Positions 1 to 9,462 of a stretch of DNA of 64,000 nucleotides are shown here, piece by piece. Positions within the stretch are counted from its first letter, which is position 1; each line of letters starts with the position of its first letter. The position numbers were made by a program, and so were the translations under genes. Source of the stretch: Thermoflavifilum thermophilum (lineage in GTDB: Bacteria > Bacteroidota > Bacteroidia > Chitinophagales > Chitinophagaceae); assembly GCF_900116565.1 (NCBI RefSeq), contig NZ_FPCJ01000001.1, positions 2,042,540-2,106,539 on the forward strand, in the 5' to 3' direction. The notes below the pieces were generated by a model. It was not told the origin of the DNA. It saw nothing but the letters and a program-made list of their open reading frames with translations, and ran no database searches.

Positions 1-651
1 TATCTTGGCTACTGGGCCAATCCCAACCCCAGGAGTGATAAGCTGGAAACACTTTTTGAGGTTAGTTTTGATCAGGTATACAACCTGGCTACCAATTCAC
101 TGGCCTTCTTTTATGATCAGACAGGTTATGGAGACGCCTTATGTTCGCCTGAATTGTATGCTTTATATACTTCTACTGATATAAGAAAGCAACTCATTAT
201 CAAAGGTAGTCCCGTAAGAGGCGCTAATGCATTGGTGGTAAATAAATACCCAAACAAGACAAATAATAATGATGATGACACAAAAGTTATTCGTTTTACA
301 GATGTGATGTTAATACTTGCTGAAGCTTATGCCCGTACAGGAAATGATGTGAATGCACTTTTCTGGCTGAATAAAGTAGCAACAGACCGGGATCCTTCTT
401 TTACTGGATATACGGATACGGGCGCAGCCCTGATTAATGATATTCTTACGGAGCGGCAAAAGGAAATGGCTTTTGAGGGGGATTATTACTATACCAATTA
501 TTATCGTTTAAACCTGGATATTACAAACCGAGGAGCTGGGTTCCCAGCATCCGCAAGAGTATTTTTGGCCAGCAACCCACGCCGCATTTTACCTATCCCT
601 CAGGGTGAAATAGATAATAATCCCAATATAACACAAAATCCGGGATACTAA
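1..651 (+). CDS. SusD/RagB-family outer-membrane lipoprotein, C-terminal part (5' end outside window)
   Basis: Frame 1 is open from the first base to the TAA at 649-651 and gives about 216 residues of a SusD C-terminus. Typical tail features are visible: a helical stretch with ILAEAYARTGN, then ERQKEMAFEGDYYY, then the closing LPIPQGEIDNNPNI and NPGY. In this family the protein is a surface lipoprotein that caps a SusC TonB-dependent channel and binds glycans or peptides. The lipobox and N-terminal half lie outside the window, so the substrate cannot be guessed. A terminator follows at 704-725, so this SusD probably closes its own operon, separate from the SusC gene that starts at 840. Confidence 0.9.
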   Translation, partial: YLGYWANPNPRSDKLETLFEVSFDQVYNLATNSLAFFYDQTGYGDALCSPELYALYTSTDIRKQLIIKGSPVRGANALVVNKYPNKTNNNDDDTKVIRFTDVMLILAEAYARTGNDVNALFWLNKVATDRDPSFTGYTDTGAALINDILTERQKEMAFEGDYYYTNYYRLNLDITNRGAGFPASARVFLASNPRRILPIPQGEIDNNPNITQNPGY

Positions 652-703
652 TAGTTTTTTATCCAGGCTTATTTCATATTCATTTGGATTATTTTTCATA
701 TGA

Positions 704-726
704 GAGGGGCGTAAGCCCCTCTTTTA
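704..726 (+). terminator. Rho-independent terminator after the first SusD gene
   Basis: A perfect 7-bp stem, GAGGGGC and GCCCCTC, with a GTAA tetraloop is followed by TTTT. It lies about 50 bases after the SusD stop and 115 bases before the SusC start, so it separates two SusC/SusD units. Confidence 0.85.
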
Positions 727-839
727 TTATTTACTGGTTATCAATAACTTAATTTAGATATGTTATCATTGGTAAAATTTTTTTTGATTTTTCCGTTAAA
801 TGTTTTTTAAATTGCAGCGTCAACCAAAATCCAACTGCT

Positions 840-3800
840 ATGAAGAAAGTCTTACTCTTTCTCACGGCGCTGCTTTTCAGCACTGTGTGGGCCTTCGGGC
901 AACAACGTACCATCACCGGAAAGGTGATCAGTCAGGATGGAAATCCCATTCCATTTGCAACTGTACAGATTAAAGGCACTACTTCAGGAACTACAACCAA
1001 TCAAAACGGAAGTTTTACTATTGAAGCGCCTGCGGATGCTGTACTTCATATTTCATCCATCGGATACGAGGCTCAGGATGTACAGGTAGGAGCGCAAAAC
1101 CAGCTTGTAATCAGATTGCTTCCTACAGCTCAGAATCTGAAGGAAATTGTGGTCACAGCATTGGGAATTGAAAGAAATAAAAATGAACTACCTTATGCAG
1201 CCCAGCAGGTAAGCGGTGACCAGGTAACCAACACCCGTAGTGATAATTTCCTGAGCGCGCTATCCGGAAAAGTAGCGGGGCTCCAGATCAAAACCAACAA
1301 TAATCTGGGCGGATCTACAGATATTGTATTAAGAGGATATAAGTCCATTACCGGCAACAACCAGGCCCTGATTGTGATTGATGGTGTACCTGTAGATAAT
1401 TCAAATTTTAATTCCAATAGACAACGAAACGGATTTGCTGGATATGATTATGGAAATACAGGTACGGATATCAATCCGGATGATATCGCTTCCATTAACG
1501 TGTTGAAAGGTGCTGCAGCTACTGCATTATATGGATCGCGCGCTGCTAACGGCGTGATTCTGATTACCACTAAGAAAGGTAAAAAAGGGTTGGGCGTCAC
1601 TTTTAATATAGGTGGAGCTACCGGTAGTATGGATAAAAGCACCTGGCCTAAATATCAGCATCAATATGGTGCCGGATATTTCGATCCGGATTATTATACT
1701 TATTCTGATGCACCACCTTCTCCTGATCCGCATTTTCTGTATGAAAAGGTGAACGGACAATATGCGCTGGTAGTTCCCACTACAGAAGATGCCTCCTTTG
1801 GTGCCAAATTTGATCCCAGTCTTCTGGTTTATCAGTGGGATGCATTTGATCCATCTTCACCTAATTATGGCAAGCCTACGCCGTGGGTGGCTGCCAAAAA
1901 TGATCCGACCACCTTTTTCGAAACTCCATACAGCTACAACACCAGTGTTTTTGTGCAGGGAGGTGATGACCGCCAAACATTCAAATTGGGTTATACCCGT
2001 ACGGGAGATAAAGGGATATTGCCCAACAGTCATCTGACAAAAGATATGGTAGATTTTTCGAGTACCTACAATATTACTCCCAAATTAAAAGCTACAGCCA
2101 GTATCAATTATACCAAAGAAAATGCAATTGGCCGTTACGGAAGTGGTTATGATGCGTATAATCCGGCTACCAATTTCCGGGAATGGTGGGAAATGAATGT
2201 CGATATTAAGGAACAAAAGGCGGCTTATTTCCGTACATTAAAAAATATAACCTGGAATATGACAGATCCGGTGGGAGGCAATATCGGCCCTATTTACTGG
2301 GATAATCAATATTTTGTAAGATATCAGAATTATGAAACGGATAACAGAAACAGATACTTCGGATATCTTATGCTGAATTATGATCCTACCAGTTGGTTGT
2401 CTTTGATGGGGCGGGTATCTTTGGATCAATATGCTGGTTTACAGGAAGAAAGAGGCAATGTGGGTAGTGTAAACGTACCCTATTATAGCCGGTATAACAA
2501 CAATTTCAAGGAATTTAACTATGATTTTCTGGCTAATTTCAATAAGGATATTACAAGTAGTTTGAACTTCAAAGCCTTGTTGGGTGGTAACTTGCGTCGT
2601 ACATATTTTAATTCAATCTATGCCTCAACCAATGGTGGGCTGGTAATTCCGGGTTTATATGCGTTATCCAATTCTCTTAATCCTATCAATGCTCCTAGTG
2701 AAACGGCTGAACAAATTGAAGTGGGGGGTGTTTTTGGAGGAATTACCTTGACATACAAAAACTTCCTGATCCTGGATGCTACTGCACGTCAGGACCAGTC
2801 GTCCACCTTGCCGGCAAATAAGAATAAATATTTTTATCCATCCATTTCAGGAGGTTTTATTTTCTCGCAGTTGCTTAAAAATGTTACCTGGCTGAGTTTT
2901 GGTAAACTTCGTCTGAATTATGCTGAAGTGGGCAATGATGCTCCCTGGGCATTTATTTCGGATGTATATGACAAACCAACTCCTTATGGCAGTGTTGCAC
3001 TTTTTTCTGTTCCCAACAGGAAAAACAATGCAGAGCTCAAGCCTGAACGAACAAAGAGTTATGAAGGTGGTATTAATTTAGGCTTTATCAATAATCGTAT
3101 TGGTGTGGATGTTACTTATTTTAAAACTAATACCATCAATCAGATCATTAATATTTCCATACCAGCAGAAACCGGATACACGTCTAAAGTCATCAATGCA
3201 GGTAATGTTGAAAACAAAGGTTGGGAGGTAACCCTGAATCTGGTTCCGGTAAGGACTAATGACTTTTCCTGGAATCTGGACCTCAACTGGGCAAGATATC
3301 GCAACAAAGTTATCAGCTTGTATAGCGGAGTACAAAACATACAGCTCGGTGCATTCCAGGGTGGAGTGACGTTGAATGCCACTGTAGGTCAGCCCTTTGG
3401 TGTGTTGAAAGGGAAAGATTTTGTGTATTTGAATGGCAGGCCGGTAGTAAAGAGCAATGGATACTATCAGATTACATCATCCACTGATAATGTGATCGGA
3501 AATATCAATCCAGATTGGACCGGTGGCGTATCCAATACCTTTACTTACAAAAACTTCAGACTCAACTTTTTGATTGATATCAAACAGGGTGGTGATCTGT
3601 TCTCTATTGACCAGTGGTATGGACAAGGTACCGGTTTATACATTGAATCCGTTGCACTTAATGCCAATGGGAAATCCATCCGTGATCCGGTTGATCAGGG
3701 TGGAGGATATATTTTCCCCGGCGTAACAGCTGATGGCAAGGAAAATACTAAATATGCAGCTATTACAGGCTTACGAGGTTTTGGTTATCTGAACATGCCC

Positions 3801-4067
3801 AACAAGGCATATATCTACGACGCCAGCTATATTAAACTCAGGGAAGTGAACCTGACGTATTCCTTGCCAGAATCAGTTGTTTCCCATATGCATCCGTTTA
3901 AGACCATTGATATTTCGGTGTATGGACATAATCTCTGGATTATTCATAAAAATCTGCCTTATGCAGACCCGGAAGAAGGACCAAGCTCCGGCAATATTCA
4001 AGGTTTCCAGGTGGGAAGTTATCCAACCTACCGGATGTATGGATGTAACCTGAAATTTACTTTCTGA
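840..4067 (+). CDS. SusC/RagA-family TonB-linked outer-membrane protein
   Basis: The 1075-residue protein starts with a Sec signal peptide (about residues 1-20). A CarboxypepD_reg-like beta-sandwich follows (about 22-100, ITGKVISQDGNPIPFATVQIKG). The plug domain (about 110-250) contains the SusC signature GSRAANGVILITTKKG at about 231-246. The rest is a large TonB-dependent beta-barrel ending in aromatic LKFTF, as barrel proteins do. Its role in the family is active import of oligosaccharides or peptides across the outer membrane, energised by TonB-ExbBD, with the partner SusD encoded 73 bases downstream. No glycosidase or hybrid two-component regulator is adjacent, so the substrate stays unknown. 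The upstream 113 bases after the terminator must hold the promoter, but no clean TAnnTTTG is visible there. Confidence 0.95.
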   Translation: MKKVLLFLTALLFSTVWAFGQQRTITGKVISQDGNPIPFATVQIKGTTSGTTTNQNGSFTIEAPADAVLHISSIGYEAQDVQVGAQNQLVIRLLPTAQNLKEIVVTALGIERNKNELPYAAQQVSGDQVTNTRSDNFLSALSGKVAGLQIKTNNNLGGSTDIVLRGYKSITGNNQALIVIDGVPVDNSNFNSNRQRNGFAGYDYGNTGTDINPDDIASINVLKGAAATALYGSRAANGVILITTKKGKKGLGVTFNIGGATGSMDKSTWPKYQHQYGAGYFDPDYYTYSDAPPSPDPHFLYEKVNGQYALVVPTTEDASFGAKFDPSLLVYQWDAFDPSSPNYGKPTPWVAAKNDPTTFFETPYSYNTSVFVQGGDDRQTFKLGYTRTGDKGILPNSHLTKDMVDFSSTYNITPKLKATASINYTKENAIGRYGSGYDAYNPATNFREWWEMNVDIKEQKAAYFRTLKNITWNMTDPVGGNIGPIYWDNQYFVRYQNYETDNRNRYFGYLMLNYDPTSWLSLMGRVSLDQYAGLQEERGNVGSVNVPYYSRYNNNFKEFNYDFLANFNKDITSSLNFKALLGGNLRRTYFNSIYASTNGGLVIPGLYALSNSLNPINAPSETAEQIEVGGVFGGITLTYKNFLILDATARQDQSSTLPANKNKYFYPSISGGFIFSQLLKNVTWLSFGKLRLNYAEVGNDAPWAFISDVYDKPTPYGSVALFSVPNRKNNAELKPERTKSYEGGINLGFINNRIGVDVTYFKTNTINQIINISIPAETGYTSKVINAGNVENKGWEVTLNLVPVRTNDFSWNLDLNWARYRNKVISLYSGVQNIQLGAFQGGVTLNATVGQPFGVLKGKDFVYLNGRPVVKSNGYYQITSSTDNVIGNINPDWTGGVSNTFTYKNFRLNFLIDIKQGGDLFSIDQWYGQGTGLYIESVALNANGKSIRDPVDQGGGYIFPGVTADGKENTKYAAITGLRGFGYLNMPNKAYIYDASYIKLREVNLTYSLPESVVSHMHPFKTIDISVYGHNLWIIHKNLPYADPEEGPSSGNIQGFQVGSYPTYRMYGCNLKFTF

Positions 4068-4140
4068 GCTGATTCATCAGAACAGTAAAAAAGAAAGGGA
4101 GATATATCATATCACAGAACCACATTCAAAAAAAAGCACC

Positions 4141-5577
4141 ATGAAAAAGATATTAATTGTAACCATACTTGCAGCCGGCGTTTTGGGAGCATGTACCAAA
4201 AACATGTCGGAATTAAACAATAATCCAAAGGTTCCGGAAAACGTACCCGGAGAAGGATTATTTTCCAATGCCCAGAAGGCCTTCACTGATATCATGACTA
4301 CGCCCAATGTAAATCAGAATATTTTTGAACTCATCGTACAATTCTGGGCAGAAACCACTTATCCTCAGGAAAGTCAGTATGACTTGGGAGAGAGAAATAT
4401 TCCGCAAAACTGGTGGACCATATTGTATCGGGATGTGATTAAAGACTATGATCAATCAAAAGTTTTAATTCGTCAGGAACTGGCTACGGGTACCAGTGAA
4501 CAAAAGGTAAAAGCCAATAAGCTGGCTATTGCAGAAATTTGTGAAGTTTATGCTTTCTCTGTAGTATTGAATACGTTTGGCAATATTCCATATACGGAAG
4601 CATTGGATCCGAATAACACCACGCCAAAATTTGATGATGCCAAAACTGTTTACTATGCATTGCTTGACAGCCTGGATGCAGCAATAGCTCAACTGGATCC
4701 CAATTATGAAAGCTTTGGTGATAATGATCTGGTTTATGGAGGTGATGTATCCAAGTGGATTAAATTTGCAAATTCATTGAAGCTCGATCTGGGTCTGCTG
4801 ATCGCAGATTCCGACCCCACCAAGGCCAAATCAGTTGTGGAAGCTGCTGCTCCCAATGTATTTCAGTCGAATGCTGACAACGCCGTGTTTCAGTATTTAA
4901 CTTCGCCTCCCAATGTGAATCCTATCTGGACCAATCTGGTGCAAAGCAATCGGAATGACTTCGTGCCGGCTAAAACTCTTGTGGATACTATGAATTTCCT
5001 GAATGATCCCCGTCGCCCATTCTATTTTACTCTCGACCCAAACGGGCAATACTCAGGTGGAATACCTGGAAACGGAAATACCTACGCCAATTTCTCCCAT
5101 ACTTCCGATATGACCAAAGCTCCGGATTTTCCGAGTTTATGGCTTGACTATGCACAAGTAGAATTTGATTTGGCTGAAGCAGCGGAACGCGGTTTTAATG
5201 TCGGTGGTACAGCCCAGCAACATTACAACAATGCGATAACTGCATCTATTAAATATTGGGGAGGAAGTGATGCTGATGTGGCCGCCTATCTTGCCCAACC
5301 ATCTGTGAACTATCTCACGGCTCCGGGTGACTGGAAGCATAAGATTGGCATTCAATCATGGATTGCTTTTTATCTGAGAGGATGGCAAGCCTGGACCCAG
5401 TGGCGTAAACTTGATTATCCAGCTTTGAAAAAAGCAAATAATGCATTAACAGATATTCCTGTGCGTTATACTTATCCAATCAACGAGCAAACATTGAACA
5501 AAACCAACTATGATGCTGCCTCTCAGGCCATTGGCGGAGATGCTGTCACAACCAAGCTCTTCTGGGATAAATACTGA
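4141..5577 (+). CDS. SusD/RagB-family nutrient-binding lipoprotein
   Basis: The 478-residue product has a lipoprotein signal (VLGAC, lipidated Cys18). TPR-like SusD helices follow, with ANKLAIAEICEVYAFSVVLNTFGNIPYTEAL at about residues 121-150 (shown in part: AEICEVYAFSVV). Late in the protein are the conserved LWLDYAQVEFDLAEAAERG and AFYLRGWQAWTQWRKLDYP stretches of the SusD-like_2 branch. It follows the SusC gene by 73 bases on the same strand, so the two form one SusCD transport pair. A strong terminator begins 24 bases after its stop. The SusD-like_2 branch is often linked to peptide or unknown substrates rather than a defined glycan; that is family knowledge and not shown here. Confidence 0.93.
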   Translation: MKKILIVTILAAGVLGACTKNMSELNNNPKVPENVPGEGLFSNAQKAFTDIMTTPNVNQNIFELIVQFWAETTYPQESQYDLGERNIPQNWWTILYRDVIKDYDQSKVLIRQELATGTSEQKVKANKLAIAEICEVYAFSVVLNTFGNIPYTEALDPNNTTPKFDDAKTVYYALLDSLDAAIAQLDPNYESFGDNDLVYGGDVSKWIKFANSLKLDLGLLIADSDPTKAKSVVEAAAPNVFQSNADNAVFQYLTSPPNVNPIWTNLVQSNRNDFVPAKTLVDTMNFLNDPRRPFYFTLDPNGQYSGGIPGNGNTYANFSHTSDMTKAPDFPSLWLDYAQVEFDLAEAAERGFNVGGTAQQHYNNAITASIKYWGGSDADVAAYLAQPSVNYLTAPGDWKHKIGIQSWIAFYLRGWQAWTQWRKLDYPALKKANNALTDIPVRYTYPINEQTLNKTNYDAASQAIGGDAVTTKLFWDKY

Positions 5578-5600
5578 TAAAACAAAAACTTTCACTCCAT

Positions 5601-5628
5601 GCCGGACTCTCCGTAGTCCGGCTTTTTT
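5601..5628 (+). terminator. Rho-independent terminator closing the SusCD operon
   Basis: An 8-bp perfect stem, GCCGGACT and AGTCCGGC, with a CTCCGT loop is followed by six T. The T run overlaps the stop codon of the converging gene on the minus strand, so the hairpin may also stop that transcript, though its minus-strand side lacks a good T run. Confidence 0.9.
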
Positions 5629-6589
5629 ATTTTCCTATATCAAAATCAAAAAACCGGATTGTGAAATGTACAATTTCCCTTTTGTGAAATGCAATATCCC
5701 AGTTGCCTTGATAATCAATCCAGGTGGGTATTAACATGCCCTGATAAGAACCAAGATCCACATGGATGTTGACATTGAAATCAAATACAAGCGTTTTGTA
5801 TGAAAGGGCATAATGCCGGGAAATAATGCTGTAGTCTGATTTGCGGAACCAGGTAACCAAGGTATCAATCACAACCTGATCAGCAAACTGGGGTTTAGCA
5901 ATAGCCTGAAAGACATAACACGGCTCATCATCCACCACATCACTGTGAATGGCAAAATCATACATTGGTGATACATCGGGTTCAAAGATTCCTACTTTGT
6001 GACCGACAAAAGGAATGCCCGGAATAGGCTGACCCGGATTGAAGATGAGTTGCTTGAGTTCTTCGATATGTTTTTGTATCTGATGATTGGGGTCTTTCAT
6101 TTCCGGCTTGCCGCCATGCACCAGATTATCTTCACCACAAACAGGCCCGGGATCGAGGAAAACATGTGCAAACATTTCGGCTGTATAATAATTGTAGGTT
6201 TTTTTGTTTTTGTTTTTATAAAAATTACCGGTTGTGTTTTCCTGCAACACTTGTAATGATCTGCAACCATTATGTACTATTTGATGTGTGAGACTGCTAT
6301 AACCAGCCACCATTTTACCCTGCTTGTTGTATATCCACATGTGGTTATCAGCCGTAAACCCGATGATGCGCAGTGTTTTAAAAGCCTTGTAAAAGGTGGT
6401 ATCATCTTTCACCCGTTGGATAAATGCCGGTACATCAAACCCACTTCTGCTTGCAATGATGGTTACAGAATCAAGTTGAATATGTCTTGCAATTTCAGCA
6501 ACAGCACTGCTATCCCGCTGTGCATAAAGCTGCGGGCAGATCCATAATGAAGCGATCCATATAAAACAAAAACGATACTGAATACGCAT
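5627..6589 (-). CDS. Exported protein of unknown function
   Basis: The product has about 320 residues. The N-terminus is a Sec signal peptide (MRIQYRFCFIWIASLWICPQ, cleavage expected near LYAQ). The mature part has no domain I recognise. It contains a Cys pair region (PVCGEDN, DDEPCYVF) and a beta-rich C-terminal half ending FDFDIGK, which suggests a secreted or periplasmic beta-structured protein. I chose ATG 6589 over the TTG two codons upstream because that TTG lies inside a TAnnTTTG promoter element at 6593-6600. It converges on the SusD gene and stands alone. A protein with an outer-membrane lipoprotein-sorting-like fold is one possibility, but I cannot support it by motif. Confidence 0.75.
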   Translation of the reverse strand: MRIQYRFCFIWIASLWICPQLYAQRDSSAVAEIARHIQLDSVTIIASRSGFDVPAFIQRVKDDTTFYKAFKTLRIIGFTADNHMWIYNKQGKMVAGYSSLTHQIVHNGCRSLQVLQENTTGNFYKNKNKKTYNYYTAEMFAHVFLDPGPVCGEDNLVHGGKPEMKDPNHQIQKHIEELKQLIFNPGQPIPGIPFVGHKVGIFEPDVSPMYDFAIHSDVVDDEPCYVFQAIAKPQFADQVVIDTLVTWFRKSDYSIISRHYALSYKTLVFDFNVNIHVDLGSYQGMLIPTWIDYQGNWDIAFHKREIVHFTIRFFDFDIGK

Positions 6590-6592
6590 GCC

Positions 6593-6600
6593 CAAATTTA
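6593..6600 (-). promoter_or_regulatory. -7 element TAAATTTG of the exported-protein gene
   Basis: A perfect match to the Bacteroidota -7 consensus TAnnTTTG lies on the minus strand directly before the ATG at 6589. The expected transcription start falls on or within a few bases of the start codon, so the mRNA would be almost leaderless. No TTG is seen at the -33 position. Confidence 0.5.
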
Positions 6601-6772
6601 GGCAGAAGCCATTTGATCAGGCTGTTAATATTTTTTCAAATACAAAAGAATTGTGGCTGTTTTCAACCCGTTTGCTGTACAAAGAAATGGCTGCATTTCT
6701 AATGGTGAGTAACTTGCCAAAAAATGTCATATCGTTGACGGGCATAAATCAATCCGGCAAGTTGCTGAATCC

Positions 6773-6780
6773 TAAATTTG
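6773..6780 (+). promoter_or_regulatory. -7 element TAAATTTG of the MFS gene
   Basis: Perfect TAnnTTTG match 33 bases before the ATG at 6814. No clear -33 TTG at the usual distance. It rules out the TTG at 6778, which overlaps the element, as start of the next gene. Confidence 0.5.
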
Positions 6781-6813
6781 TGCCTGCATCTGTCCATATA
6801 CCGATATAACATC

Positions 6814-8043
6814 ATGCAGCAACCTGTTGAAATAACCGATCCATTGCAAAACGTTACGGCTGTTCAGTCTATATCACCGCGTTTGCGGTGGTTGATGGCT
6901 GTGGGTTGTGGAGCATCTGTGGCTAATATTTATTATTGTCAGCCTTTATTAGGTGCATTCAGCCGTTATTTCCACGTGTCTGAAGCTACGGCCGGTAATA
7001 TCAACATATTCACCCAGATCGGATATGGATTGGGCATGTTGTTCATTTTGCCGCTGGGTGATAAAATTTCCAGGCGCAGGCTCATTCTGGCTTTGTTTCT
7101 GTTATCTGCTTTGGTGTTGGGAATTACGGGCCTCGTTACTCGTGTATGGATGCTCGATGTATGCAGTGTGGGCATTGGATTATTGAGTGTGTCCTGCCAT
7201 GTATTGATTCCTTATGGGGCACATCTTTCATCTGATACAGAACGTGGCAAAACCATCGGAGCTTTGCTGGGTGGGCTGCTGGTGGGTATTTTGGTATCGC
7301 GAACATTGAGCGGGTGGATTGGGCAATATCTGGGCTGGCGATGGGTATATGAAACGGCAGCTTTGGGGATGCTGGGCATTTGTCTGTTGTTATGGCTGCA
7401 GTTACCCGATGAACAGCCTGCATTTCAAGGAAGCTACATTCACCTGTTAAGATCGGTATGGGAGCTTTGGAGGCAGCACAGGGTGGTGCGGCAAAGTGCC
7501 TGGATAGGAGCTACTCTGTTTGGAGCCATATCGGCATTCTGGGCTACCATGGCCTTTTTTCTGGAAGCTCCGCCTTATCAGTATCCTTTATCGTGGATAG
7601 GCGTGTTTGGCCTGGTGGGAGCAGGAGGGGCTATGGCAGCGCCTTTGGTAGGCAGGATTACCGATCGAAAAAGTCCGTTGCTGACCATTCAGGTGGGTAT
7701 CTTGCTGGTGATACTTGGATATTTGACCTTGTTTTTTGCCAGCCTGCATATTGCACTGGTGGTCATCGGCGTGATTCTCCTGGATGTGGGTTTGCAGGCT
7801 GCCCACGTGTCTAATCAAGCACGCAATTATGCTATATTGCCACACGCCCGTACAAGGCTGAATACCATTTACATGACGGCATTCTTTGGTGGTGGCACAC
7901 TGGGCTCTGTTGCAGGCAACATCATGTGGAATCATTTCCGGTGGACAGGAGTATGCATGGCCGGGCTGCTAATGGCTATGCTCAGCTGGCTGGCTATTGC
8001 ATCATTTCACAAACAAAAAAATAACCAACTCATAAGCAGCTGA
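6814..8043 (+). CDS. MFS transporter, probable drug or sugar efflux type
   Basis: The protein has about 409 residues with 12 predicted hydrophobic helices and both halves of the MFS fold. The loop 2-3 signature appears as GDKISRRRLI, and a related GRITDRKSP follows in the second half. The N-terminal ANIYYCQPLLGAF is typical of the YgaY-like/Arabinose-efflux-permease branch. It should export a small molecule by proton antiport across the inner membrane; the substrate cannot be read from sequence. ATG 6814 is chosen because the upstream alternative lies in the promoter element. The deoxyribonucleotidase gene starts 4 bases after its stop, so the two are co-transcribed. Confidence 0.88.
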   Translation: MQQPVEITDPLQNVTAVQSISPRLRWLMAVGCGASVANIYYCQPLLGAFSRYFHVSEATAGNINIFTQIGYGLGMLFILPLGDKISRRRLILALFLLSALVLGITGLVTRVWMLDVCSVGIGLLSVSCHVLIPYGAHLSSDTERGKTIGALLGGLLVGILVSRTLSGWIGQYLGWRWVYETAALGMLGICLLLWLQLPDEQPAFQGSYIHLLRSVWELWRQHRVVRQSAWIGATLFGAISAFWATMAFFLEAPPYQYPLSWIGVFGLVGAGGAMAAPLVGRITDRKSPLLTIQVGILLVILGYLTLFFASLHIALVVIGVILLDVGLQAAHVSNQARNYAILPHARTRLNTIYMTAFFGGGTLGSVAGNIMWNHFRWTGVCMAGLLMAMLSWLAIASFHKQKNNQLISS

Positions 8044-8047
8044 TCAC

Positions 8048-8581
8048 ATGAAAAAACTCACTCTGATTGTGGACATGGATGAAGTGATGGCCGATCCAAT
8101 CACCAAACTCAGAACCTGGTATGCACGGGATTTCAACAAACAATACACGGACGAAGAAATAGCAGGCAAACACCTGGCAGACGTGGTTCCGGCCGGACAT
8201 GCCAGCATCCTGTATCAGTATTTGAACACACCGGGATTTTTCCGTGATCTTGTTGTGATGCAGGATGCAGTGGAAGTAATGAAATGCCTGAATGAAAAAT
8301 ATGATGTGTATGTGGTCTCGGCTGCCATGGAATTTCCCAACTCGTTGAAAGATAAATATGACTGGCTGCAGGAACATTTTCCTTTTCTGCAATGGCAGCA
8401 GATTTGCCTTTGTGGTAGCAAACATATCATAAGTGCCGATATCATGATTGATGATCATAGCCGGAATTTTCATGCAGGCATCCATAGAAAAATCCTGTTT
8501 ACCAGTCATCACAACATCTATGAACCTGCCGACGAACGGGTCAACAACTGGCAGGAGGTAGCCCGATTGTTGTTGAAATAA
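8048..8581 (+). CDS. 5'(3')-deoxyribonucleotidase, HAD superfamily (NT5C type)
   Basis: The 177-residue protein opens with the HAD nucleophile motif VDMDEV (Asp9 and Asp11), where DMD replaces the usual DxD. A late acidic motif IMIDD is present near residue 138. Length and the central VVSAAMEFPNSLKDKYDWL region fit the NT5C pyrimidine deoxyribonucleotidase family, which removes phosphate from dUMP/dTMP and so limits nucleotide pools. It follows the MFS gene by 4 bases, so it is the second gene of that operon. A functional link to the exporter, such as nucleoside efflux, is possible but only inferred. Confidence 0.85.
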   Translation: MKKLTLIVDMDEVMADPITKLRTWYARDFNKQYTDEEIAGKHLADVVPAGHASILYQYLNTPGFFRDLVVMQDAVEVMKCLNEKYDVYVVSAAMEFPNSLKDKYDWLQEHFPFLQWQQICLCGSKHIISADIMIDDHSRNFHAGIHRKILFTSHHNIYEPADERVNNWQEVARLLLK

Positions 8582-8712
8582 ATGTGAAAAGCCTGAACAA
8601 GAACAAGCATTTCCTTTCCGGATGGCGGCAAAGTTGTTAAGAATTACCTAATTCATGCTTTCGGATACCAGCAAGCGTGTATGATCGTTTTTCATATCGA
8701 CAAGCATTTACT

Positions 8713-8720
8713 TATTTTTG
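8713..8720 (+). promoter_or_regulatory. -7 element TATTTTTG of exbB
   Basis: Perfect TAnnTTTG match 19 bases before the exbB ATG, in the 158-base gap after the deoxyribonucleotidase gene. No good -33 TTG is visible. Confidence 0.5.
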
Positions 8721-8739
8721 AGCATTTAAACAGCAATAC

Positions 8740-9459
8740 ATGTCGGGCATTTTGTTGCAAATCCAGTCACAGGCTACAGATTCCCTGCTTCGGATAGCCG
8801 ATTCCCTGAATCGCCTGGCCAATACGCCACCGGCGCAGCAATCCATTAGTTTGTTTGATTTACTGAAGAAAGGCGGAGTACTCATGATTCCGCTTGGCAT
8901 TCTTTCCCTGATTGCTATTTTCTTTTTTATTGAACGATATGTGGTGATCCGAAAAGCAGGGCGCATCGAACCTAATTTCATGAATATGATCCGCGATCAT
9001 ATCATGAATGGCAATGTAACGGCTGCTCGCACGCTGGCAAAAAACACGGATAATCCGGCAGCCCGCATGATTGAAAAAGGCATTCAGCGCATTGGCAAGC
9101 CCATTGACAATATTGAACGCTCCATGGAAAATGTGGGCAAGCTGGAAATTTACAAGTTGGAAAAAAATATGATAATTCTATCCATGGTAGCAGCTGTTGC
9201 CCCGATGTTTGGCTTTCTGGGAACTATTGCTGGTATGATTCAGACGTTTTTCAATATTTCAGTAACGTCTGATATTACATTGGGAACCATTGCTGGTGGT
9301 ATTTATGTGAAGATGATTACCTCTGCTACGGGATTGATTATTGGCATATTTGCTTACATGGGATACAGTTACCTGAATGCACAGATTGACAAGGTAATCA
9401 ATAAAATGGAAGCTGCGGCAGCAGAATTTATTGATATTTTGCAGGAACCAACACGTTGA
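8740..9459 (+). CDS. exbB: MotA/TolQ/ExbB proton-channel family protein
   Basis: The 239-residue protein has three predicted membrane helices: one near residues 50-70 (VLMIPLGILSLIAIFFFIE) and two late ones around 140-165 and 185-210. Between the late helices is the ExbB/TolQ signature APMFGFLGTIAGMIQTF. In the family, ExbB forms the pentameric inner-membrane stator that uses the proton gradient to drive TonB, which in turn powers SusC-type importers. exbD follows 3 bases after its stop. No tonB gene is nearby, so TonB must be encoded elsewhere, or the pair may act as TolQR. Confidence 0.92.
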   Translation: MSGILLQIQSQATDSLLRIADSLNRLANTPPAQQSISLFDLLKKGGVLMIPLGILSLIAIFFFIERYVVIRKAGRIEPNFMNMIRDHIMNGNVTAARTLAKNTDNPAARMIEKGIQRIGKPIDNIERSMENVGKLEIYKLEKNMIILSMVAAVAPMFGFLGTIAGMIQTFFNISVTSDITLGTIAGGIYVKMITSATGLIIGIFAYMGYSYLNAQIDKVINKMEAAAAEFIDILQEPTR

Positions 9460-9462
9460 GTC

